Source: Acanthosepion esculentum (taxonomy: Eukaryota; Mollusca; Cephalopoda; Sepiida; Sepiidae). Taken from it: DNA of 64,000 nucleotides. The notes beneath the pieces were generated by a model, which was given only the letters and a program-made list of their open reading frames with translations, was not told where the DNA came from and ran no database searches. Location of the stretch: assembly GCA_964036315.1 (NCBI GenBank), contig OZ038509.1, forward strand, positions 34,161,499 through 34,225,498, written 5' to 3'. This document shows, piece by piece, positions 1 through 11,315 of this stretch. The translations under genes were made by a program, and so were the position numbers. Position 1 is the first letter of the stretch; every line of letters begins with the position of its first letter.

Positions 1-315
1 ATTTGGGTATGACGATAAACTACATCCGGCAGCAAGGCTTCTGACTCGGGGTGATAGCCCCTGTTAAGGCGACAGCTATGGGCAAAGAATGAACTCCCTA
101 ACTCTACGAAAAAATAAAAGTACATTTTCATAGAAAAATACCAGCAATACATTATTATATAAAAAAAATTGACACGATACATATTTATAGTAGGATTACC
201 AAGAATAAATAGAGTTGAAGCCATAGTACTATGTTCAAAATATTTTGATTCCAGCAATAAATAACCCGTAAAGGTGTTGATATGCCGCTAAACAAAATCA
301 ATAACCGAAGTTTTA
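1..315 (+). repeat. Dispersed repeat family R1, copy 1 (left edge cut by window)
   Basis: The segment opens with GGTATGACGATAAACTACAT and CCGGCAGCAAGG, passes CAGCTATGGGCAAA, then several short AT-rich units of the type CCAGCAATACATT, and ends in a GTTGATATGCCGCTAAAC block. The same ordered blocks recur at about 30030-30425 (minus), 39756-40160 (plus), 47965-48293 (minus) and 48455-49945 (plus, split by an LTR). No coding potential or terminal inverted repeats are evident, so the class is unknown. Confidence 0.75.
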
Positions 316-1585
316 AACGTATTGTTCTTATTCAAACTAGTGATACCACCAAATTATGCGCTCTATTCCCGAAATTGTCATCAAGGTCTTCTCAGCATAG
401 TTGCGCGATAAAGCACAAGTTGGCTGTATGGGTGTTGGACAAATACAAATACGCCTAATGAGGCCTCTGCAACAGGGATTAGCTAGCCACCTTACCAGAA
501 TTACTCGGAAACGAGCAGTCAGCTATACAATATGCAGAGATATTTAAGTTTCAGATTACATAGCTTTGGCAATTATCTTAAGAAATGGCAGCAAGTCCAA
601 TGCAGTTTCAAAGCCATCAGCCCATCGAATGTTATACGCATAAAATAAAAATATACAATAATATACCTTTAATTAAACACGCAACGACAGAATATTCACA
701 AAGATATTGCAAGAAAGAAAGGCAAATATTTAGAGTGCGAACACAAAAAAAAAAGAAACTCACAATTAATTCCCTATGTCACAACTGGCCAGCGAAATCC
801 TGACCGCCCGGAGGAACGGTCTCCTACGAAGTCAGCGAAAGAAAGTAACCCTCGCAGAATAAATAACTCATCGGGATCGTGAACAAACAAGCCATGTGCA
901 TGTGCATGCATAAATAGACACATTCGGAGAGCATATCCGGATGAAGATAAAGTTAGAAAATGAAATACAGCTTCACAACCGACGGCAAATATCCACATGA
1001 CCTTGATGCGTTTGTTTCGGTATTTCTTTTTTTTTTTTTTACGAGAATTATCAATCGAATAAAACGTGGTATATTCTGCATCATGAAATATTAGCGAACA
1101 AATTGGTTTTATCATTTCCCCTTTAAGCGTGGAACCATGTAAACTTGTGTCTTTTCTGCCATCATTCGTTGGTTTTATATTCTGATACAGGTGACATTTA
1201 AGAGGAAGAAACGTTCGATCGAACACCGAAAGATTTGCTTTTTCCACTGTTGGCAAATTCCTACATCGGAATACGAACGCAAAATTATATATCTTGTCTG
1301 ACATTTGCGATTCTTACTTTAAAAATTGCATTATCATTTGCTCCCAGTAATAAATGTCGTTCTCTGTTACATTGACTCTCGCCGAACATCAAATAAATTT
1401 CATAAGACATCAGAATAAGCACTGAATTACATACAAGTAGAAAAGCTAAGGAAGAAGCTGGGAATATATCTTGGTTTTCTAGTTTGATACTTATTCCCAT
1501 TAAGCTAAGAAAATTAGAATTAAAATAGATTGAATTAGTATTACTAAAAATATTAGTACTGTAGTCTGAAAGAAAAATGTATGTT
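316..1585. other. No recognisable gene; AT-rich unique-looking DNA
   Basis: Only short ORFs without recognisable domains are present, plus an A-rich run near 749 and a T-rich run near 1025. I see nothing supportable here. Confidence 0.6.
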
Positions 1586-1587
1586 TA

Positions 1588-1700
1588 GATTAATAATAGA
1601 TTTTATTTTCAATCGATTCACTCCAAGCAAGGCGATAATGCCACTGAGACGCAAGGGGGCTACTGGAAATGAAAGAGAATGAGAAGACTTTTGAAAGAAC
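1588..1700 (-). mobile_element. 3' end of a CR1/RTE-like LINE (minus strand)
   Basis: Read on the minus strand this ends with GCCTTGCTTGGAGTGA followed by AAAATAAAAT. The same terminal block (GCCTTGCTTGGGGTGA, then AAAATAAAAT) closes the plus-strand LINE fragment at about 11885-11925. I infer a truncated LINE 3' UTR; no coding part is recognisable. Confidence 0.45.
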
Positions 1701-2026
1701 CAGAAACCTAATCCTACACATGGAACAAGGGATAAATGTCTACTCCTGTTCAAAAAACTGGACAGGTGTATGAACCGAACGATAAGTGAACCCATCTACA
1801 CATTGAAGGGAGAAAAATAAAATTTAAAAAAAATAATAATTAGAAAAGAAAGTGCCAGATTTCAGGCAGAGATGTCTAAAGTGTAGAGATGAAGTCTAGA
1901 AATTTAGAAGGAACCGGAAACCCAATCCTAAACCGGGAAAAAGATATAAATGTCTGCTCCTGTTAAAAAAAACCCGGAGAGGTGTGTGAACGTTAATATA
2001 GGTGAACCTATCTACACCTATTAAAG
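1697..2026. repeat. Diverged direct duplication of about 112 bp
   Basis: Two direct copies lie at 1697-1808 and 1910-2026. Shared blocks include GAACC(A/G)GAAACC(T/C)AATCCTA, ATAAATGTCT(A/G)CTCCTGTT, GGTGTATGAAC / GGTGTGTGAAC and CCTATCTACACCT. The copies are separated by about 100 bp. The origin is unknown; it may be part of the 3' UTR of the adjoining LINE relic. Confidence 0.7.
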
Positions 2027-2733
2027 AATATTAAATATTATAAGATTGCAAATATAGAGTGATCGTTAATTACTTGTAGTCAAGGAAAGAAAGAAATCCA
2101 ATAAAATAAAATGTAAGATCAACCTAGATTTGTTCAACTCTAAATAAACTGATCCCCTGTTTTACGCTAGAGTTCAAAGGTTCAGAAATTGGTTAAAACA
2201 TACGTAGAAGAGAATATTTGATTGATAGGCAAGTTAACACAATACGAAATGATAATGATATATGAATTGTGTGATATGAGTGAAAGAGAAGGTATAGGGA
2301 AGTGAATATTATGATGATATGGCGTATCGACAATGATTGGCCCAAAACTTCAAGAGGTTAAGATTGTTGTGTACAGAGAAGCTTCCATATGGAGTATCTC
2401 CCACAAAACAGCAGTTTTTAGTAAAAAGAGTTGCCTGAATGAAACATTCTTCTTACAATTTAAATATGAAGGAAATACTCGTGTTTCGACTCCCTGGAAT
2501 TAGCAAAACGTATCCGAATTGTAAGCGTCTGAAGAGGATGAAACTAAAGAATAGAGGCGATCTGAACATTTGCTATGGAAATAGCAGTCGAGGAGCTGCT
2601 CGGCCGGGTGGCCTGGATCACGGTGTAGTATCTGTTCGCAGATCGCTCGCTTGGTCGGCCTTCTGGCTGAGAGCTTCACTCGATACTTGCCTGGTGTAGA
2701 GATTCGTCCCTGCGCTGGTGGTATCATGGCTAC
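2027..2733. other. No recognisable gene
   Basis: AT-rich DNA that becomes noticeably GC-richer from about 2590 (GAGCTGCTCGGCCGGG). That GC-rich block may belong to an unrecognised mobile element carrying the array at 2734-2867. Confidence 0.5.
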
Positions 2734-2867
2734 GACTAGCTTGGACCGGCTCCGGCCTGGACCAGCTGTGACAAGCCAAGACTAGCTATGACCAGCTTGG
2801 ACAAGCTAAGACCAGCTATGACTAGCTTAGACCAGCTTGGACAAGCTATGACCAGCAAAGACCAGCG
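2734..2867 (+). repeat. 10-bp-periodic array (GACCAGCTNN)
   Basis: About 13 imperfect repeats follow one another with a strict 10-bp period: GACCAGCTTG, GACAAGCTAA, GACCAGCTAT, GACTAGCTTA and so on. Each unit carries AGCT or a close relative. On the minus strand this gives a low-complexity leucine/valine/serine-rich frame, which I do not treat as coding. Confidence 0.85.
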
Positions 2868-4427
2868 GCCCGGGTGAAAACACTCGGGTCCCCACGTTAA
2901 AAACCGACCTTGTGTCACAACCTGACTCAGTGGGGGGTCAAGTAAATACCTGGAAATAGTAGTAGAGTGGTGATAGGCTTAAGGCGTTGTATCTGCAGGG
3001 GAGAGTTTGCAGAGTGGATAATGTCTTCCCCCGACAATTTTGCCTAGATTTTGAACTCTATCAAGGCTGAAAAATGAGGATTGAACAGTCCAATTTCTGG
3101 TAAGACAGCAAGGCACCATTTGTTCGTCTTATTCAATTCTTGTTATGAGAATGAATGGTAAGAGGATTTAGGATTTCTGAAGCGATCGATTTATCCAATC
3201 ATTTCGCAGGCACATTCCGCAAATATATCGTATGCAAGCGTTCCATTTAAAAACTGGAGTGAATTTGAAACCCCCATCCCATGTTAAATGTATGCTGCCT
3301 CATTAATTGTTATTCATTTTTACATGTCTTAATAGATGAATTTAAAGGCGGTATATAAGCCTAAACTTGATCATTTATTTTTAAATTAATCATAACGTAA
3401 AATTATTTTGCTGATCGCATAATAAACGTATTAAGTCATGTTTTTTAAATATATTTTTCATATCACTTCTCACCTCTGGATGGTCAATCGAAAAAAAATT
3501 CATCAAAATTTCAATAGTTATGGAAAAAAAAATTATTTCAACATTTTCAAGTTGTTTTGTCTATTGGCTGATTATTTATTTTATTTTTTACTTTCATTCG
3601 TTTTACTCTGATCCGGGTGACATGTAGCCATCGAAATCATTTAAAAAGTGTAAACGACATATTTCAACCAGAGATCACGGTATAGTAATGTGTTCATCGA
3701 CCGATTATAACTACCATCAAATCAAATAGTTTTTAAGATTTCATTTAAGCCACAGTCAGACCAAATTAAATTTTAAAATATTTTAGCCAGTGTCTAAAAT
3801 GATTTGCAAATACTAGCAAATAATCAGACACACAAAAATATGAAATTATTTTGAAACTTCGGACTAATCTCTGCTGAGGGCAGCCTTTTTAGCATTATGT
3901 ACGGAAGGACAAAGTATTTTCTGAGTTCGATATTTTTTTAATCTTTTACCGAATGATCTGAAGAATACCAAATCCGAAATTGCAATAATGGAACCAAAAT
4001 CGAATTCCTGCTGAACATATTTATATTCAGTTTATATCAATGAATCTCATCGCCAGATATCTTGATAAAAAATCACCTTACAAAAATGAAGAGAAAACCT
4101 CCACTATAACTATTGTAAATATTCAGTTTGAATCACGAGAATGATGTTTCCTTTTTACTCATCCTCAACCTGGAATAAGCAAGCCGTGGTTTTATTTTGT
4201 TATTCTTTGATGATCCTAATATTAATATGCATTATCGCAGAGAGAATTCATGGAATTCTGCAAAGGTACTCTGAATAAATATTGAAGTCTATTTTTTAAT
4301 ATATCGCACTATTAAACGTTTCAACTTTCTACTCATTAAGATTTTGTTATGCCATAAGAAATATGAAAAATTCAAAGGATTTAATTTAAATATCCTTAGT
4401 ACTTACTATATTTATTGTAATTTTCCA
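2868..4427. other. No recognisable gene; AT-rich
   Basis: After a short GC-rich tail (to about 2960) the sequence is AT-rich with many stops in every frame. I see no domain, RNA gene or clear repeat. Confidence 0.6.
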
Positions 4428-4553
4428 AGCGTAGCTTAGATTTGGCACAAGGCCAAGAGTAGTGAGGATCGAACTCATTACACAATCGTAATCGTGTAAT
4501 CGTTTTAGCGAGACAAGCTTGCTAACCATTACACCGCCTCGAGGTGCCCATAC
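4428..4553 (-). mobile_element. tRNA-derived SINE head
   Basis: The minus strand starts GGCACCTCGAGGCGGTGTAA and contains an A-box-like GTGTAATGGTTAGCA and a B-box-like GAGTTCGATCCTC about 60 bases later, the spacing of an RNA polymerase III type-2 promoter. The interval between the boxes is too long and irregular for a standard cloverleaf, so I call a tRNA-derived SINE and not a tRNA gene. Confidence 0.7.
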
Positions 4554-4851
4554 CTATTATATTTATTACTGAAGTAATATCAAATGTAGGCAATTGTCCT
4601 TAAACAGAAAAGATAATAGCATTTTAATGAAATCTGATACGTGGACAGAAACATTCGGAATTCGATATTTTCACTTATTCTGTGGTTTTAGTGCAGCATT
4701 GAGGATAATATTTTTCAAAGAATTAAAAATCTTAAATAACATTTTAGTGAGATGGGGACGTCAAAATCCAAAGAATATATTAGAATTTATTAACAATAAA
4801 TGAAAACACAGGAATAGATTTTTTTCAGTTATTAATTTTAACGAACTTGTA
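4554..4851. other. No recognisable gene
   Basis: AT-rich. One 69-codon open frame (4594-4803, plus) has no recognisable features and may be chance. Confidence 0.5.
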
Positions 4852-4854
4852 GAA

Positions 4855-4857
4855 TGA

Positions 4858-4910
<53 letters not shown>

Positions 4911-4911
4911 C
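4855..4911 (+). repeat. (ATCT)n microsatellite
   Basis: About 14 uninterrupted ATCT units. Confidence 0.97.
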
Positions 4912-5124
4912 ACTTTCTTCGTATATATAATGTGTACTGACATTAGATGCAAACCAATTAAATAATAAATATTAGAAAACTATTGCTCCGAGTGCCATCA
5001 AATATCGGCCAGTTATACGATTTTTTTCTTTTATGTGGAATCTCACAGTATCTAAGCGATTATTATTACAAAATAAAATTTTAGTTGTGCTAGAATATAG
5101 ATGTTTAGAAATTTTATGCAGAAC

Positions 5125-5425
5125 AAGTGATAGGAGAATAAAAAAAAGTATGAAAAAGAATGACAGAGAATAAAACGGAATGAAAAAAGAATAAAATGAA
5201 TAAAAGAAAATAAGAAATAAAGAATAAAAAGAATAAAAAAATGAAAAAGAATAAAAGAATGAAAAAGAATAAAAGGAACAAAAGAGAATGAAAAACAATA
5301 AAAAGAATTAAAGAGGTGGAAAAGAATAAAAAGAAGAAAAAAGAATAAAATGAACGAAGAAGAATGAAAAAGAATGATAAAAGAATGATAAAAGAATAAA
5401 AAGAATGAGAAAGTATGTAAAAGAA
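5125..5425 (+). repeat. Purine-only degenerate array (GAATAAAA-type)
   Basis: About 300 bp made almost wholly of A, G and T, in short units of the type GAATAAAA, GAATGAAAAA and GAATGATAAAA. The opposite strand reads as Phe/Ser/Leu-rich frames of 108 and 130 codons, which are composition artefacts. Confidence 0.85.
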
Positions 5426-5429
5426 TGAA

Positions 5430-6870
5430 TGACATTCGAAGCAAATTCGATCGAATAAAGTTGTAAAAAAAGCAATTACTGATATGATTACAACATTTAT
5501 AATTATTGCAACGGGTTTAAAACGAGTTAACTTCAGAATTTTTACAAGTGTATTGGCTTCACCAGCAGTTTACATAACTTCCCAAAGTTTATTCTTGTTG
5601 AAAAATTGCTTCTCGGACGCGTAACTCACGTTTTGGCGATACCGCAAAGGTTTTCTGATAGGTTACAAGCGTGACCAATGCATAGACCAATTTGTGAGTG
5701 TGCTGGTAGTTTTACTGTTGTCAGCAAGGAAAAGGAATGCTTTCCGAGTTCAAATTTCCTTCAATTTCTCATAATGTCCTTAGAAAAGCTTCAATCCCCT
5801 TTTTTCTCCTGTTTTATATGGGTTAACTAATGTAGCAGACTGGATTCTGGAAATCTATCTGCAATCAGTCTAGGATAATGAAATTTCTGATATCAAAACG
5901 AAGGCCACTGAAAACCAATCTACCATATTTTACAAAAAGTTATGGCGATTCACAGATAATAAAGAAAAGAGATCGATGTCTGGAATTTGTATGGCATTAA
6001 AAAAAATGATAAATTAAGTAGCAACTATTTGAGGATCACACGATATAGATATCTTGACCATGTTGACTGTAAGTGTTTTCTTAAATTTGAAATTTTTAAG
6101 TTGATTTTTAAGAAGATGGTGTACGCAGAAGTGTTCACTCTTTACACCAGTCAACTAATTGCCTTAGCGTAAATCATTCACCTTCTTCGTTTTCATTTCA
6201 GGCATCATCCTTTTTTGCCATGGGTCCGTGAAGAACATCTGCAGAATGTCTATTTTCAGATGCTTCTCACCCCCAGATAACACATTTAGCGAGATGTTTC
6301 CTAGGCAGGCGAACAATAGGTGCAGGGCATCTTTCTAATCGCTTCAGGATGCAGTTTCATAAAACATTATATTTCGAGCAGCAATGTCTAAAAATAACTC
6401 AGCTACATTTCAGTGCATTCTTTCACATCTCTCTATATTGGAAAATGGTTGAGTAAGACAAAAAAATTTAGAAACGGTGTCGAGTAAGCAAAAAGATTCC
6501 GTACGACTTACTGTTGTCGGCACTGCGGAAAACTAGCTTCCAGACAAATTTCGAAGGGTTAGCTTTTGAGAAATCTTCAACAATTTACAACATTGTTTGG
6601 ACTTCACTAGGCATTTGAACACTTTTCAATATTTTGGTTAGCTCATGATTCATCAAATTAGAACAATATCAATGGCAGGGAGATGTTATTATGTAACCTC
6701 ATCGAAAAAAGTTCATTGATTATACCAGTGTGTCAAAGCTGTATTTAAAATTCTCGAAAATCCATGTTATAAATCAGGATATTACTTAAGAAATGTGATT
6801 TACATATATTTCAATGCAGTGAACACCAATTTTTGCATATCTATCTGTCTACCCAGCTAGCCCCGTTCAT
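5430..6870. other. No recognisable gene
   Basis: AT-rich DNA without domain-bearing frames, RNA genes or clear repeats. Confidence 0.55.
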
Positions 6871-6874
6871 TTGC

Positions 6875-7083
6875 ATGTATCAGGAACGTGCCGTCTAGGT
6901 AGGCAAGATAGGTAAGGAATACCCAGAATAAAATAGATGATCAGCTGCATTTTCACTCAAAAATTATGAAGGTAGCTCTGATTAGTATGCATGAAATGCA
7001 AAATACTTTTTGTAGATTTACTACATAAAGGTCACAACCTACCTATCCTGAATAATTACTGACGGCACGTGCCTGATACATAC
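6875..7083. mobile_element. Short MITE-like element with about 20-bp terminal inverted repeats
   Basis: The left end, ATGTATCAGGAACGTGCCGT, is matched at the right end by ACGGCACGTGCCTGATACAT. The reverse complement agrees at 19 of 20 positions. The interior (about 170 bp) is non-coding, and CTAGGTAGGC near the left is loosely mirrored by AACCTACCTATCC near the right. The family is unknown. Confidence 0.65.

Positions 7084-7143
<60 letters not shown>
7078..7143. repeat. (CATA)n(TA)n microsatellite
   Basis: CATA units run into about 27 TA units. It sits directly between two MITE-like elements. Confidence 0.95.
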
Positions 7144-7144
<1 letters not shown>

Positions 7145-7331
7145 CAGTGTAACCCGGATATAAGAGAGTTGTCGGGACCGGAGAAGAAGTCTCTTATATC
7201 CGGTTTTCTCTTATATCCGGGTTTGATCTATTATATATACATTAACACAGGCTCTAATTTGGGACCAGAGAAAATCTCTCTTATATCCGGGTTTCTCTTA
7301 TATCAGGGTATCTTATATCCGGGTCCCACTG
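7145..7331 (+). mobile_element. pogo-like MITE, copy 1
   Basis: This 187-bp element is bounded by CAGTGTAACCCGGATATAAG on the left and CCGGGTCCCACTG on the right, and flanked by TA on both sides. The interior repeats TCTTATATCCGGGTTT-like units at least five times. Copies 2 (9091-9259) and 3 (9901-10129, inverted) share the internal block CTCTAATTTGGGACCAG. CAGTG termini and a TA target duplication suggest the pogo branch of Tc1/mariner. It is non-autonomous, with no transposase. Confidence 0.8.
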
Positions 7332-7694
7332 TATATATATATATATATGCATATGAATATATACATATATATGCATATATACATATAGACATACATACAT
7401 ATATATACATATATATGCATATGTATACATATATATACATATATATACACACATATATATACATATATATACACACACATATATATATATATATATACAT
7501 ACACATATATATACATATATACATATATATATATACACACATACACGCATATAAAATATATATACATATACATATATACATACATATCCATGCATATATA
7601 TACATATATATATATACATATATACATACATATCCATGCATATATATATATATATACATATCCATACATATATACATATATATATACATTTCCA

Positions 7695-7757
<63 letters not shown>

Positions 7758-7770
7758 ATACATACATATA
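7332..7770. repeat. Long (TA)n/(CATA)n/(CACATA)n microsatellite
   Basis: About 440 bp of alternating pyrimidine-purine sequence. It generates Tyr-Ile-Tyr-Ile-like open frames on both strands (up to 209 codons), which I reject as coding. Confidence 0.95.
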
Positions 7771-9088
7771 TATATATTCAAATGAGAGGAAGAACTGATG
7801 GACAGCACCTCGCAGATCCTCTCCATGTTGACGGTTGGACTCGAAAATCTCGGTAACCCCCTCGAATGGTCTTACGCCGGAAAGGCCGATTTGAGAAAAC
7901 ATAACAAATAATTGGCGTTGTAAATTATTTCAATTGGTTTACTTTTCACTAGTACACAATATTAAAATGAATTATATGTTAATAAAAAATGTATAGTTGA
8001 AAATGCTTTTCGATAATTATTAATGTTGCTTATATTTTACAAATCTTTTCTGTTTGATTTCTTCCTTTTCTTTTTCATATATTTTTCTTCTGTAGCCGTG
8101 TTGGTTCTTCACTCCTAAAGACGTTGTTTTGGCGTCTTGTTGGCATAATTTACAATGACGGACAGGATCAGTGCCGCATTTCAATCTGCTAGAGAGTAAT
8201 AAAATGTAAATCAGGAAAATGTCGGACAATGTGGCATACAAAAACAAAACTTCGAATATACGAACAAATACAAATTAACAATAATAAACTACTACTATAA
8301 AAATATGATGAATCGAAATGGGGTATTAACATTAGACGGCTAACAATACCTTCTGAGCACAAAACATTCGAAGGAATGTACAATCGCTGAAGAAAAGGGC
8401 TTGTTTGATTTGTGGCACCAGGAAGCCATAAAAATGTCATTTCGATTAATACAAAGAAAGGAAACAACACTGTCATAAAAAAAATTGTTTTCAGTTTTTT
8501 TTTTTGTTTTTTTTTTTTCGTCAACGAAGATCTGAAAAGAACGTGGGATAACTTTAACGAGCCTGGAATAAAGGAATGTTGCCAGTTTCTTTCGTTTCTT
8601 TCGTTTTATTCTTGTACATTTTCATTTTTACACTTTTAATTTGTTAATTCTTTCTTTACTTTCACTTAGAGCGATTTATTCTTGTCTTTTGGTCTTTTTT
8701 TAAAAAATAATTTGTTTTGCTTTACCATCTCATTCTTCTTTTTATCGCATTTCACTTTTTATATTTTGTTTCAGCAAAAACTAAAAAAGAATTCTATTGC
8801 ACATCTTTGCTGTTATTCATACTGTCACTCAACCATCTATTCACTCTCTCTTTCAATTACAGACATTAATTTTTCATTCGTTTTTTGTACCTATGAATTA
8901 ATAGCGGCTGTGCAAATATTCTCCAGTTTGTTTTACAAGGTTAAAATGAAAACCACACTCATGATCACTGAATTTTACATTTAGAGTCCTCCAAGTTCTC
9001 TGATAAGTTTAATTCGTTGGAATCAACATTAAAATATTTTAGCCTTCATCTAATGTGAAAAATATCTAAAGAGGAAAATAAATAGCTA
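7771..9088. other. No recognisable gene
   Basis: Includes T-rich stretches (8495-8520, 8580-8770) that produce Phe/Ser-rich frames. Nothing else is supportable. Confidence 0.55.
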
Positions 9089-9090
9089 TA

Positions 9091-9259
9091 CAGTGTAACC
9101 CGGATATAAGAGAGTTGTCGGGACCGGAGAAGAAGTCTCTTATATCCGGGTTTGGTCTATTTTGTTTTATTAACACAGGCTCTAATTTGGGACCAGGGAA
9201 AATCTCTCTTATAACCGGGTTTCTTTTATATCCGGGTCTCTTATATCCGGGTTACACTG
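9091..9259 (+). mobile_element. pogo-like MITE, copy 2
   Basis: This 169-bp element lies between TA dinucleotides, with CAGTGTAACCCGGATATAAG at the left and the inverted form (CCGGGTTACACTG) at the right. It is the best-matched TIR pair of the three copies. The internal TCTTATATCCGGGTTT-like subrepeats are retained, and it lies just upstream of the decayed ISXO2-like transposase. Confidence 0.85.
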
Positions 9260-9339
9260 TATTTACGTCCATTATTTTTACGAGTCGTTTATCAAATTAA
9301 GATTTTACATCCATTATTTTTACTCTCGGCTTTCAGGCT

Positions 9340-9645
9340 GAACCATACAGGAAAGAATTTTGGTACTTGTGTGTTATCTGTCGCCACTTTTTATTCCGAC
9401 ATCTGGCTAAGATATAAGACCACCGATTTCAAGGTTAATCCACGATACAATTTCGTTGATACAGATACCAGAGTCCATACTCAGAATATCGAACTTTTGT
9501 GGGGATCAGCAGAATGGAGGAACAAGCTTCGGCGATGAATGGCACGAGACTTGGCTGAGTTCATGTGGAAAAGTCAACTACCCAATGGCGTCGGCAAAGT
9601 CGACGCCATCTTGCAGGCTATCGTCACGTTCATACCACACGAATA
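9340..9645 (+). pseudogene. ISXO2/IS1595-type (Merlin-like) DDE transposase C-terminal fragment
   Basis: In the frame that puts GAC at 9398 the translation runs GTCVLSVATFYSDIWLRY, then NPRYNFVDTDTRVHTQNIEL, LWGSAEWRNKLRR, a stop, and MARDLAEFMWKS before ending IPHE and a stop at about 9644. The blocks SDxW, NFVDxxTxxHTQxIExxW and LxEFMWK in this order are hallmarks of the ISXO2-like transposase domain (bacterial IS1595/IS1016 and eukaryotic Merlin elements). The second catalytic Asp (SDIW) and the Glu of HTQNIE are visible. The N-terminal part and the first Asp are not in evidence, and one in-frame stop interrupts the domain, so I call it a pseudogene. A real exon using an alternative splice is possible but unlikely. 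Confidence 0.75.
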
Positions 9646-9898
9646 ATAAGGTTTATTAAAGCTTGTTATTTGGAGAAACAAAATATAATTTAAGAAACTA
9701 ATAGTATATTTTTACAAATCTTTGTGAAAAAGGTGGAAATTTAATTTAGAAAATGGGGGACAAATAATTCATATGTACCTGAATTTTATTTGGAGATGGT
9801 GAATGAATTCATGGTTGTCGGCAAATGAGACCGTCCATAGTGTGGATGTCAAAGTCAAGCCGGTACATCAATGAACTTTTCTGCTTAGCGTTTTAATA
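9646..9898. other. No recognisable gene
   Basis: AT-rich DNA between the transposase relic and MITE copy 3. Confidence 0.5.
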
Positions 9899-9900
9899 TA

Positions 9901-10129
9901 CAGTGTAACCTGAATATATATATATATATATATATATATAGATAGTGTAACCCGGATATAAGATACCCTGATATAAGAGAAACCCGGATATAAGAGAGAT
10001 TTTATCTGGTCCCAAATTAGAGTCTGTGTTAATAAAACAAAATAGACCAAACCCTGATATAAGAGAAACCCGGATATAAGATACTTCTTCTCCGGTCCCG
10101 ACAACTCTCTTATATCCAGGTTACACTGT
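9901..10129 (-). mobile_element. pogo-like MITE, copy 3, with internal (TA)n
   Basis: It begins CAGTGTAACC at 9901, is interrupted by a (TA)n tract (9915-9940), restarts with AGTGTAACCCGG at 9944 and ends GGTTACACTG at 10129. The internal body is inverted relative to copies 1 and 2 (CTGGTCCCAAATTAGAG). It keeps five or six CCCGGATATAAGA-type subrepeats and TA follows the right end. Confidence 0.8.
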
Positions 10130-10131
10130 AC

Positions 10132-10590
10132 GACACAAAATGTGATACAGAAATCATACAATGTACAGGGATAGCGAAACGTTTAATTGAAAATAAACAA
10201 ACCATTAACTCTTTACCTGACCTGCGAATCATATGTAATGTAGAAGACAGTACACAGGAAAATGTCCTGGACAGACAAACGGTTAAAACATAGAAAACTC
10301 TCGTTAGAAACAACAACAAAAATTCTGCTGAACTGTTGAATACTGGGAAATCCATTCTTAAATTCTGGTTCTATTAACAAATACTAAGAATACCATAAAC
10401 GGACCATGTAACCAATGAGGAAATCTTACGAACTATAAAGAAAATGTATACTTATAATCATAACGAGAAGAATTAAATTTCTGGGACGCATAATACAGAA
10501 AGGGGACATCGATATTTTAACACTCACAGCACATAAGTAAAGCAAAGTGAAGTGAAGCGTGTAGCCTACTTAATGTGTCTGTACTGTTGT
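10132..10590. other. No recognisable gene
   Basis: AT-rich sequence; nothing supportable. Confidence 0.5.
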
Positions 10591-10594
10591 TATA

Positions 10595-10940
10595 TTTCGG
10601 CGGGAGGTGCCCAGACCCCACTCTACAGCTTTGATAGTGTCATTCGCTTCGCTATCGCTACATCCACTACTAGGACGAACTACATTCCCTGGTCCCTCCA
10701 ATTCAAACGTTCACTTCAAGGACACGCCATGCCACTTACATTGCAGCAAACCACCCACATTCCACTATAACAGCTTCTTCCCGCGAACCACTGCTCTGTG
10801 GAACCGACATCCAAGAGGATGGTTCCCCAAGAACTGTTCAAGGCTAGGGTTAACCGTTAGCTTCCACTCCTATCCGCACAAATTCTCACCTAACGTAACT
10901 CTCTATCTTGAGTGGCCCCCGAGCCTTCTAAAGGGATGAA
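10595..10940 (+). pseudogene. CR1/L2-like LINE ORF2 C-terminal remnant
   Basis: One plus frame contains NSFFPRTTALWNRHPRG followed by WFPKN. This matches the conserved post-reverse-transcriptase tail of many CR1/L2/Jockey-type LINEs, where a pattern like NSFFPRTxxLWNxLP is followed by an F/LFK segment and the stop. Upstream residues (PCHLHCSKPPTFHY) are diverged and the frame is short, so this is a 5'-truncated, decayed copy. Confidence 0.65.
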
Positions 10941-11045
10941 CCTTACTATAAAAAATGAATGGATGAACATAGACAAAGAACTATGGTATAGTTGTGGAGA
11001 GTTATGGTCAGTTACCATCTGAATGGACTTCGGACATAGAGGAAG

Positions 11046-11090
11046 AAGGAGAATGAGGAGGAGGAGGAGGAGGAGGAGGAGAATGATAGG
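11046..11090 (+). repeat. (GGA)n microsatellite
   Basis: About ten GGA/GAG units flanked by GAATGA on both sides. Confidence 0.95.
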
Positions 11091-11315
11091 AGAAGAAAAA
11101 TATAGGCTTAAATACAATCCAGTCATAATTTGAATTTTAGGTTAAAACGAAAATGTAATATCCGAAGAATAAGAAATTTAAAAAGTTAAATCTAAAGTCA
11201 AACAGACAAATTATAATTTTCTGTTTTCCACCAAATTGTATGACACTTGAAAATCTTTAGTTGGCAGTATGAATAAACACAACGTTCTCAGCTGACATGA
11301 AGTTGAAAGATTACA

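Noticed and set aside
4428..4553. True tRNA gene
   Set aside because: A and B boxes are present, but the length between them and the lack of acceptor pairing do not fit a cloverleaf. It is SINE-like. The same judgement holds at 19,715-19,777 and 28,040-28,115.
5052..5444. Phe/Ser-rich 130-codon ORF resembling a membrane protein
   Set aside because: Composition artefact of the purine-only array on the other strand.
7169..7902. Tyr/Ile-rich ORFs of 148-209 codons
   Set aside because: Pure translation of (TA)n/(CATA)n microsatellite on both strands.
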